From NCBI GenBank assembly GCA_002494165.1, contig DLBH01000025.1, forward strand, positions 1 through 64,000: a DNA stretch of 64,000 bases, given 5' to 3'. Positions 26,425 through 35,090 of this stretch are shown here, piece by piece (position 1 is the first letter of the stretch; each line of letters starts with the position of its first letter). A program made the translations under genes and the position numbers. This stretch comes from Lachnospiraceae bacterium UBA7026. Lineage in GTDB: Bacteria > Bacillota > Clostridia > Lachnospirales > Lachnospiraceae. The notes below the pieces were generated by a model. It was given only the letters and a program-made list of their open reading frames with translations, searched no databases and was not told the DNA's origin.

Positions 26425-26744
26425 TATTGCATAATAATTTTCTAAATATTTTATTTTTTGATAAGGTTTTGGAGAGAAATTTATAAATAATATAGGCAAT
26501 AATTATAAATATTCAACAAAACAGGAATAGATTAAAAGCATATTGTTCCATAGACTTTGACTGGTGCTTATTAGTAGGTCCAAAACCGTTTTCCGAAAAA
26601 AATCAGATACAATTTTTAGGGATCTGCAATGTAAGGAAGCTATACCTGTGGAAGCTATAAATTTATGCCCGGTTTGCAGAAAAAAAAGACAGATTGGTCA
26701 GAGTGTGTTAAAATGATTCATATTTATTCTGGAGGTGTCAATCC

Positions 26745-27182
26745 ATGAAATTATACGGGGATTTGCTGGGATACCTGACAAATCTTGTGAAAAAAAATAA
26801 AGAGAAAAACGTAGAAACTGATACAGAAGAAACTTTGGGAACGGCTGCAGGGCCGGAACCAGCAGTCTTCCAGCCGGACATAGCCACTGCCCAGCCGGGT
26901 GCAGCAGTTTCCCAATCTGCAGAAACAGAAGTAGAGACCGAGGAGGAGACCAGGCTGGATGATCCTGCTTATAAGGAGCTGATGGATACCAGTCTCTATG
27001 AGCTTAAAATGAAGTTTTTCGCTTATTACACCCTGAATAAGGCAGGTTTTAATACGATCGGGGATGTCTGTCATCCCAGGACTGACAAGGATGCCTACCG
27101 GCTCAAGTATCTCCGTAAAAAGGTTAAGAAGGAACTGATTTCGAAACTGGAGAAATATGGGGTCAGGCCCAAGGTGGACTAA
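26745..27182 (+). CDS. small protein with a C-terminal RNA polymerase alpha-CTD-like domain
   Basis: 145 residues. The first 80 are low-complexity and acidic (EETLGTAAGPEPA, TEVETEEETR). Residues 82-142 follow the pattern of the alpha subunit C-terminal domain: L..LK....A...L..AGFNTIGDV, a T-D linker, then L.YLRKKVKKELISKLEKYGV, the helix-hairpin-helix that binds UP elements. The usual NLGKKSL is YLRKKVK, so DNA contacts may differ. Could bind DNA or a transcription factor; no partner is evident. GGAGG precedes the ATG. Confidence 0.6.
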   Translation: MKLYGDLLGYLTNLVKKNKEKNVETDTEETLGTAAGPEPAVFQPDIATAQPGAAVSQSAETEVETEEETRLDDPAYKELMDTSLYELKMKFFAYYTLNKAGFNTIGDVCHPRTDKDAYRLKYLRKKVKKELISKLEKYGVRPKVD

Positions 27183-27206
27183 GGAAGCAATGAAAGAAGG
27201 GATTTT

Positions 27207-27779
27207 ATGAAAAAGGCAGGAATGGTTATCTGTATGTATGGTGCCGGAAGCGATAAGATTGATCCTGTCTACGTAAAGCAGACCGAAGCTCTGGGCAGGG
27301 AAATTGCCCTTGCCGGCTGTGATATGGTCTATGGTGGCGGGGCCGGCGGTCTTATGGGAGCCTGCGCAAGAGGCGTCAGTAAGGCAGAAGGAGTTGTCAT
27401 CGGAATCATCCCCAAGTTTATGGGCAGATTTGAAAAAATCAATAAAAAATGCACAAAAATCATCAGTACGGAGAGTATGGCTGCCAGAAAGCAGATGATG
27501 GAGGCCATGGCCGATGGGTTTATCATCGCTCCCGGAGGTATAGGGACTTTCGATGAGTTCTTTCAGATTCTGACCCTCAAGGAACTGAAGCGGCGGACAA
27601 AGCCTATCGTGCTTTATAATATCGCCGGCTACTATGATGATTTTCTTAAAGTCATGGAAAGCGGTGTGGAGAAAGGCTTCATCCGGCCTGGAGTGATGGA
27701 GATGTTTTATGTCTGTGATGACCCCCGTGAGGCTGTGGATTATATCAGACGAAAAGGTGCCCCCAGGAAAGTTGACTGA
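27207..27779 (+). CDS. LOG-family (TIGR00730) nucleotide phosphoribohydrolase
   Basis: 190 residues. GGGAGGLMGACARG and PGGIGTFDEFFQILTLKEL are the two nucleotide-binding signatures of the LONELY GUY family, which removes ribose 5-phosphate from cytokinin-type or purine nucleotides. In bacteria the real substrate is often unknown. The gene is 24 bases behind the alpha-CTD-like gene and probably shares its message. Confidence 0.85.
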   Translation: MKKAGMVICMYGAGSDKIDPVYVKQTEALGREIALAGCDMVYGGGAGGLMGACARGVSKAEGVVIGIIPKFMGRFEKINKKCTKIISTESMAARKQMMEAMADGFIIAPGGIGTFDEFFQILTLKELKRRTKPIVLYNIAGYYDDFLKVMESGVEKGFIRPGVMEMFYVCDDPREAVDYIRRKGAPRKVD

Positions 27780-27925
27780 AACAGGCAGTCAGGTTGTTCA
27801 GGAAAGCCACGAAAAAAATATAAAGAAGACTGGATCTGGAAGGCTGGCAGCTTAGGAGCGGTTGGCCATCCTGCCTGGGTAGTCCCGGTTTTATCTGGTC
27901 ACAGATTACTGGAAAGGAATTGAAC

Positions 27926-28696
27926 ATGAATATTTTAATAGTAAATGATGATGGAATCCGTTTTGATGGAATTATACGGCTTGCAAAGATGGCTCTGGAG
28001 TTTGGCAAGGTCTATGTGGTGGCCCCGGCTGGCCAGTGCAGTGCCATGTCCCAGAAAGTGACTGTATCCGGGGACATGGTTCTGAAAAAAGAGACCTTTC
28101 CCATTGAGGGGGTTGAAGAGGCTTACAGTCTGACCGGCAGTCCGGCAGACTGTGTGAAGGTGGCCATGAACAGCCTTTTCCCGGGGGAAATCGATATTGT
28201 GTTCTCCGGGATTAATGAAGGCTTCAATGCCGGCTTTGACACCATTTATTCCGGGACCATCGGTGCGGCCATGGAGGCCGTGGTCCATGGGGTTCCTGCC
28301 ATCGCTTATTCCCTCCAGTCCCATTGCAGTTATGATGTGCCGGAGGCCTATTTCAGTGAGGTGACCAGGATGGTGCTCAAAAAAGACCTGGAGCCCGGGT
28401 CCATCTGGAACATCAACTTCCCCGGCGGCCTGCCTGAGGAGATCCGGGGTATCCTTTTCCACCGGGTGCCGGCTCATATAGAGCACTATTTCGACCACTA
28501 TGACCAGGAAGAGACAGAGGAAGAAGGGGTATGGAAGATCACTCCCCGCTTTCTCCATCCTACGGAGGCGGAATCAGGTACAGATTTAGATGCTCTTTAC
28601 AGGGGTTATATCTCAATCGGAAAGCTTAAGAATATGACTTTTGATTGTGAAAAGAAGGCGGAGGCGGAAGCCGACCCTGCTTTGATGGATTTGTAA
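27926..28696 (+). CDS. surE: 5'/3'-nucleotidase SurE
   Basis: 256 residues from the ATG at 27926 (AAAGGA seven bases ahead). MNILIVNDDGI holds the metal-binding DD pair, GQCSAMSQKVT the Ser, and SGINEGFNAGFDTIYSGTIGAAMEA the conserved Asn-rich loop. Dephosphorylates nucleoside monophosphates; often linked to stationary-phase survival. Confidence 0.92.
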   Translation: MNILIVNDDGIRFDGIIRLAKMALEFGKVYVVAPAGQCSAMSQKVTVSGDMVLKKETFPIEGVEEAYSLTGSPADCVKVAMNSLFPGEIDIVFSGINEGFNAGFDTIYSGTIGAAMEAVVHGVPAIAYSLQSHCSYDVPEAYFSEVTRMVLKKDLEPGSIWNINFPGGLPEEIRGILFHRVPAHIEHYFDHYDQEETEEEGVWKITPRFLHPTEAESGTDLDALYRGYISIGKLKNMTFDCEKKAEAEADPALMDL

Positions 28697-28783
28697 AAAG
28701 ATAAGGTGCAGGCAAAAATAAGTATGGACTTCCGGCTTGCCAGGCCCACAGGTGGAACAGCATTTTCCGGGAAGTTGAGGAAG

Positions 28784-29605
28784 TCAGTAAAGCTGGATGT
28801 AGACTAATTCCCTGGGATTGAAAAGACGGGGTATGGGCCAGGCTGTGTTGGCCAGGCCCCGGCTGATAATCAGCTGGCCCTGCTTTCCCTTTACCCTGCC
28901 GGCAGTAAGAGCAGGCAGGACTCCCTGGCGGGGAGCGAAAAGCCCCTTCCACTGCTTCTTCAGGGGATTGTAAAAACGAATCTGTCCTCCGTGGGCGTGA
29001 CCGGAGCAGGTAAGGTCTATTTTATGGCTGCTGATCCAGGGTTCCCAATCTTCAGGATGGTGGGACAGGAGGATCTTATAGCCCTTTTGGGCTTCGAAGT
29101 CACTGAGCCAGTCTGTCCTGGGAATATTGGTGGGATAGGAAGCCCAGCAGAAGGGATAGGGTCGGGTATCTTCAGGATGCTGATGATAATAGGCCTTTCG
29201 TTCCCGGCGGTAATCCGTCACCCGGGATGAGGTCAGGCCTCCCAACAGGATATCCTTGTTGAGGCGGGTATAACTGTTATCCAGCAGCTGGACACCCGTT
29301 GCCCGGATCATGGCCAGGTCTGTGTCGCTTAAGAAGGCTTCATGGTTGCCCAGGCTGTAGTAGCTGGGGCAACTGGAGGCACAGGCCCGGAGAAAGGGAA
29401 GGGCGTGACGGGCCTGCTCCATCTTTGTTCCCCTGCTGGGAAGCTTACCGATGATCAGGTCTCCGGCTATGGCGATAGAGTCCGGCTTCTCTCTGCGGAC
29501 CGACTGGAGGATCTTCCTGTAGGGCCGGTCGTGGAGGTCTGTGACCAGACAAAGCTTATATGGGTATGAGATGGTGGCCTTGACATAGTAGGTTTTTATA
29601 TCCAT
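28784..29605 (-). CDS. calcineurin-like metallophosphoesterase (YkuE/YaeI type)
   Basis: 273 residues. All metal motifs are present in order: TDLHD, AGDLI, GNHE, SHHPE and GHAHGGQ. The late GRGLANT-like ISRGLANT motif is usual in YkuE-type proteins that act at the cell surface, but no clear signal peptide is seen, so the site of action is uncertain. The ATG at 29605 has AAAGGA at better distance than the one at 29611. Confidence 0.83.
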   Translation of the reverse strand: MDIKTYYVKATISYPYKLCLVTDLHDRPYRKILQSVRREKPDSIAIAGDLIIGKLPSRGTKMEQARHALPFLRACASSCPSYYSLGNHEAFLSDTDLAMIRATGVQLLDNSYTRLNKDILLGGLTSSRVTDYRRERKAYYHQHPEDTRPYPFCWASYPTNIPRTDWLSDFEAQKGYKILLSHHPEDWEPWISSHKIDLTCSGHAHGGQIRFYNPLKKQWKGLFAPRQGVLPALTAGRVKGKQGQLIISRGLANTAWPIPRLFNPRELVYIQLY

Positions 29606-29780
29606 AATCATTAATCCTTTGTAAATGTATTGGTGCCTGGGCAGTCAGGCTGACCCGGCCCGGTTTTTTACGGCGGCTGTTTTTTCCGGGAAGATAAACA
29701 GGATTCTGTCTGCAGCCGGATTTCCATTATTTTATTATAGGTTCAGATATCTTTCAAGCATTTCCACAAGCTGGCCAGCC

Positions 29781-29911
29781 GGGACTTTAGCAGGAATTAC
29801 TGTGATAACCGGCACCGACTGCTTGAGATTTTGGCAGGAATTACTGTGATAACCGTTACCGACTGCTCGGGACTTTAGCAGGAATTACTGTGATAACCGC
29901 ACCTACTGTTT
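29781..29911 (+). repeat. three-copy 44-base tandem repeat
   Basis: Copies start at 29781, 29825 and 29869; each contains GCAGGAATTACTGTGATAA followed by CCG and a variable tail. It lies in the 450-base gap 29612-30064, which otherwise contains only the cupin promoter. Confidence 0.92.
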
Positions 29912-29990
29912 GAGACTGAAGAATTACAGCGAGTACCGGTATTGTCCGCCAAATGACTTTTCCTGGAACTGCCGGGACCGGTCCCTTTCA

Positions 29991-30020
29991 TTGACGGATG
30001 AATTCTTCCTGTGATATATT
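29991..30020 (+). promoter_or_regulatory. promoter of the cupin gene
   Basis: TTGACG (29991-29996), 18-base spacer, TATATT (30015-30020). Confidence 0.6.
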
Positions 30021-30064
30021 CCTTTTAGCAGAAAAATTGATTAATCAGGGAAAGGGGTTTGGAT

Positions 30065-30412
30065 ATGATAAGACGGGCAGATGAGTGTAAGGTAGAATAC
30101 CGTGAGCATATGAGAGACGGTGACGGAGTGGTGCAGATCACCAATTTTGTGGATGCTTCTGAACTTTATGAAAAGGGCAGGCTTTTTGCCAGATTAAGGC
30201 TGGAGCCCGGCAGCAGCATAGGCTACCATGTTCATGAGAATGACAGTGAGATTTTTTATATTTTAAACGGGCAGGCAGAGTACAATGATAATGGAGAGAT
30301 CCGCACGGTTAAAGGTGGCGATGTGACCATCTGTCCCGAGGGGACCGGCCATGGAATCGCCAACCGGAGTGACCAGGTGGTAGATGTGATTGCCGTAATT
30401 GTGTATGCCTGA
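30065..30412 (+). CDS. single-domain cupin protein
   Basis: 115 residues from the ATG at 30065; a TTG six bases earlier also fits the frame. The cupin metal motifs are GYHVHENDSEIFYILNG (His, His, Glu) and CPEGTGHGIAN (His). Single small cupins can be isomerases, dioxygenases or sugar-binding proteins; nothing here fixes the role. Alone between its promoter and a strong terminator. Confidence 0.82.
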   Translation: MIRRADECKVEYREHMRDGDGVVQITNFVDASELYEKGRLFARLRLEPGSSIGYHVHENDSEIFYILNGQAEYNDNGEIRTVKGGDVTICPEGTGHGIANRSDQVVDVIAVIVYA

Positions 30413-30441
30413 TCCTTGATGTCTGATTGTTTGGAACCGCC

Positions 30442-30483
30442 GCCCAGCAGGTCTGGATGCACAGACCGGCTGGGCAGTTTTTT
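30442..30483 (+). terminator. terminator after the cupin gene
   Basis: 14-base near-perfect stem (30442-30455 with 30462-30475) followed by T6. Confidence 0.9.
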
Positions 30484-30547
30484 AATTCACAGGTAATTCT
30501 TCGGTTTTCTTTGAATTAAATTAATTAAAAAATTACTTGTGAATTAA
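30482..30547. repeat. AT-rich 17-base inverted repeat before the EamA gene
   Basis: Arms 30482-30498 and 30531-30547 pair with one G-U exception around a 32-base AT-rich loop. Could be a leader hairpin or a protein site; its first bases overlap the T-tract of the cupin terminator. A smaller GC-rich hairpin follows near 30619-30632. Confidence 0.6.
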
Positions 30548-30675
30548 AAATCTCCGGGTTGAATGTGCACTGGCCTGATAGACACTATGGCACTGGCATG
30601 ATCCTGCCCGGTGCGGGGGCCCGCAGGCGGGCTTTTCTTATGGGAATCTTATGGGGATAAAAAGGAGACGGAAAG

Positions 30676-31545
30676 ATGAAAAAACTGGCGCCATTACTGA
30701 TTTTAACCGCGGGAATACTGTGGGGCTGCCTGGGCATTTTTGTCAGGCAGCTTAATAACCATGGCCTGGTATCCATGGATATCGTTTTCCTTCGGGCTCT
30801 GGTGACCTGTTTGATTATGGGCCTGGTCCTGCTTATTTTTGACAGGAGTAAATTCCGCATCCGCTGGAAGGACCTCTGGTGTTTCCTGGGGACCGGGATC
30901 TGCAGCATCGTCTTTTTTAATTTCTGTTATTTCAAGGCGGTGACCCTGACCTCTCTTTCCGTGGCGGCGGTCCTCCTCTATACAGCCCCGGCCATGGTCA
31001 TGGTCATGTCCCATTTCCTCTTTGGCGAAGCATTTACCAGAAAGAAGGTTCTGGCCCTGCTTATGACCTTTCTGGGCTGTCTGCTTGTGACAGGAATCCT
31101 GACGGACCCGGGCCGGATTTCTGCCCTGGGTATCCTAACCGGTCTGGGGGCAGGATGGGGTTATGCCCTCTATTCCATATTTGGAAGGTATGCCCTGGAG
31201 AGGGGCTATCATTCCCTGACCATTACCTTTTATACCTTCCTGATCGCCAGCCTTGGAACCTTTTTCCTCACCGACAGCGGGCGGGTGGCAGAGGTGGCCA
31301 CGGAGAGCCTGCCCATGTTTGGCCTGTGTCTGGCCCTTGGCCTGCTGGGGACGGTGGTTCCCTACCTGACCTATACGGCCGGGCTTCAGTATGTGGAGAA
31401 CAGCAAGGCCTCCATAATAGCGTCGGTGGAGCCGGTGACAGCCACGGTTCTTGGCATGGTCCTTTACCGGGAACCATTGACTCTTGCCGGTGTGACCGGT
31501 GTGATCCTGGTCCTTGCTGCCCTGGCCATCTGCAGCGGAGAATAA
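30676..31545 (+). CDS. EamA/DMT-family transporter
   Basis: 289 residues, ten hydrophobic segments in two repeats; begins with APLLILTAGILWGCLGIFVR, the usual EamA start, and the second repeat has GLGAGWGYALYSIFGRYA. C-terminal half ends SIIASVEPVTATVLG, also a family hallmark. Exports or imports a small metabolite across the membrane, substrate unknown. Good AAAGGAG site. Confidence 0.88.
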   Translation: MKKLAPLLILTAGILWGCLGIFVRQLNNHGLVSMDIVFLRALVTCLIMGLVLLIFDRSKFRIRWKDLWCFLGTGICSIVFFNFCYFKAVTLTSLSVAAVLLYTAPAMVMVMSHFLFGEAFTRKKVLALLMTFLGCLLVTGILTDPGRISALGILTGLGAGWGYALYSIFGRYALERGYHSLTITFYTFLIASLGTFFLTDSGRVAEVATESLPMFGLCLALGLLGTVVPYLTYTAGLQYVENSKASIIASVEPVTATVLGMVLYREPLTLAGVTGVILVLAALAICSGE

Positions 31546-31660
31546 AGGATTGTAATTTTATGTCATCTGATAATGGTAAAAATACAGGATAACATAATTT
31601 TTTCCATGATAATGAACATAAAATTTTCATGATAGCAGCTATTATTACAAGCTTTGTATT

Positions 31661-31689
31661 TTGTAATGGGTGGATTTTGGTGCTATAAT
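31661..31689 (+). promoter_or_regulatory. promoter of the alarmone hydrolase-like gene
   Basis: TTGTAA (31661-31666), 17 bases, TATAAT (31684-31689). Confidence 0.65.
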
Positions 31690-31730
31690 ATATTCAAGAG
31701 CTGAATATATACGTTACTGCGGAGGATTTT

Positions 31731-32300
31731 ATGGATTATAAAAAGACAGCACTCTATCAGAAGGCCTTGAACTTTGCTGCAGAGGCCCATAAAAACCAGT
31801 TCAGGAAGGGAACCGATACACCCTATATCACCCATCCTGTGGATGTAGCTGATATTATAGCGACTATGACCGATGATGAGAATATGATTGCGGCCGGTCT
31901 GCTCCATGATGTGGTGGAGGATACCGACAGGACAGAGGCGGATATCAGAGCCTGTTTTGGAGATAGGATCGCCAATCTGGTTTCTGCCGAGACAGAAGAT
32001 AAAATGAGGGACCAAAAGGCGGAGGACACCTGGATTATCCGCAAGCAGAATACCTTGCGGGGGCTTGAGCATGCGTCAAAGGAAGCTAAGATTATGGCCC
32101 TGGCTGATAAGCTGGCTAATCTTCGGTCCATCGACAGGGACTACCAGCTTGTGGGAGACCAGATCTGGAACCGTTTTAACCAGAAGGATCCGGACAAGCA
32201 GGCCTGGTACTATAAGACTGTCGCAGACCTGACATCAGAGCTTTGTGACTATGATGCCTGGCAGGAGTATAAGGGGCTTTGTGATAAAGTATTTGGATGA
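31731..32300 (+). CDS. HD-domain small alarmone hydrolase-like protein
   Basis: 189 residues. HD-family motifs as in RelA/SpoT hydrolases: THPVDVA, GLLHDVVEDT (HD and ED), and KIMALADKLANLR. There is no synthetase, TGS or ACT domain, so it fits the small alarmone hydrolases (SAH, Mesh1-like) that degrade (p)ppGpp or related nucleotides. Not proven for this branch; other HD phosphohydrolases have similar motifs. Own promoter and terminator. Confidence 0.78.
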   Translation: MDYKKTALYQKALNFAAEAHKNQFRKGTDTPYITHPVDVADIIATMTDDENMIAAGLLHDVVEDTDRTEADIRACFGDRIANLVSAETEDKMRDQKAEDTWIIRKQNTLRGLEHASKEAKIMALADKLANLRSIDRDYQLVGDQIWNRFNQKDPDKQAWYYKTVADLTSELCDYDAWQEYKGLCDKVFG

Positions 32301-32314
32301 CTGGCATATTATGG

Positions 32315-32342
32315 AAGGACGTGTGAAGCGTCCTTTTCTTTC
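32315..32342 (+). terminator. terminator after the HD gene
   Basis: AAGGACG and CGTCCTT arms with a 7-base loop and T-rich tail. Confidence 0.75.
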
Positions 32343-32512
32343 ATATTAGGGGAAAGTTTTTTAGGGATTGTAACCCGGGACCGTAGAGGGGATTGGGATA
32401 TCCTGTCTTGAAGAAGTTCCTGGCAGGATGGGCAAGCCCGCCTTTGAAAGATTTCCTTTGTATTTAAGGCTAAGAAGAAAGCTGTTTTGAGGAGTTGAGG
32501 AGGGGATTCGTG

Positions 32513-33817
32513 ATGGCATATAAGGGTAGAGATCATATTATCTTTCACGTGGATGTCAATTCTGCCTTTCTGTCCTGGTCCGCCATAAAAAGGCTGGAGG
32601 AGGACCCTTCTTCTGTTGATTTAAGGACCATACCCTCTGCCGTGGGCGGAGATATCAAGACCCGGCACGGAGTGGTTACTGCCAAGTCCATCCCCGCGAA
32701 GAAATATGGGGTGAAAACCGGTGAACCGGTGGTCAAGGCTCTGCAGAAATGCCCGGACCTGGTCCTGGTGAAGTCGGATTTCACTTATTACCGGTCATGC
32801 TCCCATAAATTTATAAGAATTTTGGAGGAATACTGTCAGGAACTGGAGCAGGTATCCATCGATGAGGCCTATATGGACATGAGTCACCTGGCTTTGCTTT
32901 CTGACCGGGAGCTTATTGACCGGGCCAGGATAATCCGGGAGCGTGTTTTCCATGACCTGGGCTTTACGGTCAATATAGGCATATCCACCAACAGACTCCT
33001 GGCCAAGATGGCCAGTGATTTTCAAAAACCGGACCGGACCCACACCCTTTTTCCGGAGGAAGTAGCCGCCAAGATGTGGCCCCTGCCTGTGGAAGATCTT
33101 CATGGATGCGGCGGAGCGACTTCAGCCAGGCTGCATCAGCTGGGTCTCAACAGTATCGGGGATGTGGCCGCTGCCGACCTGGGTCTGCTTCAGTCTGTAC
33201 TTGGCAAAAAAGCCGGAGCTTATATTCACAAAAGTGCCAATGGTATCAGCAGTGCAAGAGTCAGTGGAGAGAAGAGGGAGGCCAAGAGTTATTCCAATGA
33301 GACCACCCTGTCCGAAGATATTGATCTGACCAACTATGAGGCTAGAACACCGGCCATACTACAGAGATTGTCGGAAAAGGTTGCCGGCAGGCTGCAGAAA
33401 GACCAGGTCCTGGCCTTCACTATTACCGTCAGTGCCAAAACAGAGGATTTCCGCCGCCATTCCAGGCAGCTTACCCTGGAGAACTCCACCAACCGGGCGG
33501 AGGACATTTTCCATAATGCGGTTTACCTGCTGGACCAGCTGCTGAGGGGCCCTGAGGGGTTGCTGACGGCCGGCCATTCTGTGCGGCTGCTGGGAGTAGG
33601 AGCTTCCCATCTGGATAAAAGCGGTTACCGGCAGATCAGCCTGTTTGACTGGGCCGAGCAGAACCGGGAAGCCTTTGAAAAAAAGCAGGAGGAGGAAAAG
33701 AAGCAGAAGGCAAGGCAGGAAAAAATGGACCGCCTGGACAAGATGCTTAAAGACAGCCGGCAGCGGTTTGGCAAACAGGTGATCTACCGGGCAAGTGACC
33801 GGGAGGACAGGGATTGA
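32513..33817 (+). CDS. dinB: Y-family DNA polymerase (DinB-like)
   Basis: 434 residues from the ATG at 32513, which has GAGGAGGGG seven bases ahead. FHVDVNSAFLSW holds the first metal Asp, SIDEAYMDM the second acidic site, and GISTNRLLAKMASDFQKPD the fingers; the helix-hairpin-helix and little-finger regions follow. The C-terminus ends in a basic tail. Translesion polymerase. No LexA box was found in its 210-base upstream region, although the MATE gene in this window has one. Confidence 0.88.
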   Translation: MAYKGRDHIIFHVDVNSAFLSWSAIKRLEEDPSSVDLRTIPSAVGGDIKTRHGVVTAKSIPAKKYGVKTGEPVVKALQKCPDLVLVKSDFTYYRSCSHKFIRILEEYCQELEQVSIDEAYMDMSHLALLSDRELIDRARIIRERVFHDLGFTVNIGISTNRLLAKMASDFQKPDRTHTLFPEEVAAKMWPLPVEDLHGCGGATSARLHQLGLNSIGDVAAADLGLLQSVLGKKAGAYIHKSANGISSARVSGEKREAKSYSNETTLSEDIDLTNYEARTPAILQRLSEKVAGRLQKDQVLAFTITVSAKTEDFRRHSRQLTLENSTNRAEDIFHNAVYLLDQLLRGPEGLLTAGHSVRLLGVGASHLDKSGYRQISLFDWAEQNREAFEKKQEEEKKQKARQEKMDRLDKMLKDSRQRFGKQVIYRASDREDRD

Positions 33818-33975
33818 AAGGTTGAAACTGCAGACCCCAGCCCCGGGAGACAGGGACAGGCTTCAGGGGCCGGACAGGAATCCACAAGGAATCTGATGGA
33901 TTTTTCTTAACTGACATCTCTTATAGCATGATAAACTTAAGATGGGATAATGAATATGAGGGAGGTATGTCGGTT

Positions 33976-34209
33976 ATGACAACATTAATGATGCAGGAGA
34001 TTGATGGAACGATGACCCCAATTGAGGCCATAGAAGCTGACGAAGGCTTTATGCATCTGCAGGGCGGTGCCCTGACAGCCTGCAACCAGAAAGGGCTTCA
34101 TCTTTACAAGGGTGGCAGCGAGTATTACCTGGCTGATGAGAATAAGATGGTGGTGGCTTCCGGGATGACTAATATTAAGACTTACATTAATTTCTTTGTG
34201 ATGAGATAA
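33976..34209 (+). CDS. small protein of unknown function
   Basis: 77 residues from the ATG at 33976 (GGGAGG ten bases ahead); an ATG at 33967 is too close to the site. Compact sequence with alternating polar and hydrophobic residues (GGALTACNQKGLHLYKGGSEYYLADENK) suggesting a small beta fold, ending in a hydrophobic YINFFVM. I do not recognise a family. It has a clear ribosome site and a terminator behind it, so it is probably real. Confidence 0.55.
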   Translation: MTTLMMQEIDGTMTPIEAIEADEGFMHLQGGALTACNQKGLHLYKGGSEYYLADENKMVVASGMTNIKTYINFFVMR

Positions 34210-34232
34210 GTAATTATAATCCTTGCAAGTAG

Positions 34233-34260
34233 AACCGTCCGGTGATCCGGGCGGTTTTTC
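34233..34260 (+). terminator. terminator after the small protein
   Basis: 10-base stem (34233-34242 with 34247-34256, one G-U), tetraloop, T-run. Confidence 0.85.
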
Positions 34261-34336
34261 CTTTTCTTCATTGGATTTTTTATGGTTTTCTGTGGCGATA
34301 GGAGGAATTAGCAGGTATAATGGGGTTTGTTTCGTA

Positions 34337-34368
34337 GAAATATCTGAGAGATGAAATATCTGAGAGAT
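34337..34368 (+). repeat. perfect 16-base direct duplication before the deoxyribosyltransferase gene
   Basis: GAAATATCTGAGAGAT twice in tandem; the second copy runs into the GATGAGG ribosome site of the next gene. Confidence 0.95.
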
Positions 34369-34377
34369 GAGGTTATT

Positions 34378-34800
34378 ATGGCTAGGAAGATTTATCTGGC
34401 CAGTCCTTTTTTTAATGACAGGGAGCTGGCTAATGTTGATAAGGTGGAGAGGATTCTCCGGGAGAAGGGTCTTGAGGTGTTCAGCCCCAGGGAGTTCATG
34501 ATCGAGGGAAAAGAGGGTTCTTCCACCTGGGCGGAGAACGCTTTTACTGTTGACAGGGATCATATTCATAAGTGCGATTGCCTGATTATGCTTTACTATG
34601 GTAATTACAGTGACAGCGGGACAGCCTGGGAATGTGGTTATGCCTATGGGATTGGCAAGCCGGTGGTGGTTGTCCAGCTGGGTGAGGCTTCCAATCTTAT
34701 GGTTCATGTCAGCTGCCAGGCTAACATAAGGCTGGAAGACCTTCCTGACTATGATTTTGAGACCCTGCCTGGCCGGGCCTATGAGGGCCCCATATACTGA
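34378..34800 (+). CDS. nucleoside 2-deoxyribosyltransferase family protein
   Basis: 140 residues from the ATG at 34378 (TGAGG five bases ahead). KIYLASPFFNDRE is the family start, NAFTVDRDHIHKCD the substrate region, and DSGTAWECGYAYGIGKPV contains the catalytic Glu of the (D/G)xGTxWE motif. Exchanges bases between deoxynucleosides, a salvage step. The next gene is eutL but the repeats and a promoter lie between, so there is no link. Confidence 0.85.
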   Translation: MARKIYLASPFFNDRELANVDKVERILREKGLEVFSPREFMIEGKEGSSTWAENAFTVDRDHIHKCDCLIMLYYGNYSDSGTAWECGYAYGIGKPVVVVQLGEASNLMVHVSCQANIRLEDLPDYDFETLPGRAYEGPIY

Positions 34801-34881
34801 GCCTGCGGCGGCCAGGGGGTTTAGCCGGGCCGGAGCTTGGAAAGGAACCTGGAGACCGACAGGAAAGTGAATCGATAAATC

Positions 34882-35002
34882 AACAGGAAAATGAACTGGG
34901 TAGATTAACTGGAAAATGAACTGGTAGATTAACTGGAAAATGAACTGAGAGATCAACTGGAAAATGAACTGGTAGATTAACTGGAAAATGAACTGGGAAA
35001 TG
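34882..35002 (+). repeat. five-copy 24-base tandem repeat upstream of eutL
   Basis: Units beginning AACTGGAAAATGAACTGG at 34882 (25 bases, slightly changed), 34907, 34931, 34955 and 34979. The array ends 28 bases before the eutL promoter. Confidence 0.95.
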
Positions 35003-35029
35003 TGGCTTGAAAATCCTGCTTTTGTTTTC

Positions 35030-35058
35030 TTGAAAGGCCTTAATTTACATGGTATGAT
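35030..35058 (+). promoter_or_regulatory. promoter of eutL
   Basis: TTGAAA (35030-35035), 17-base spacer, TATGAT (35053-35058); the start codon is 33 bases further on behind GAGGGGG. Confidence 0.7.
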
Positions 35059-35090
35059 AAAGGCATCAATATGGTGAGGGGGTCCATCTG

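Noticed and set aside
29781..29911. Repeat arrays as a CRISPR
   Set aside because: The units are tandem without unique spacers, only three to seven copies, and no cas gene is present.
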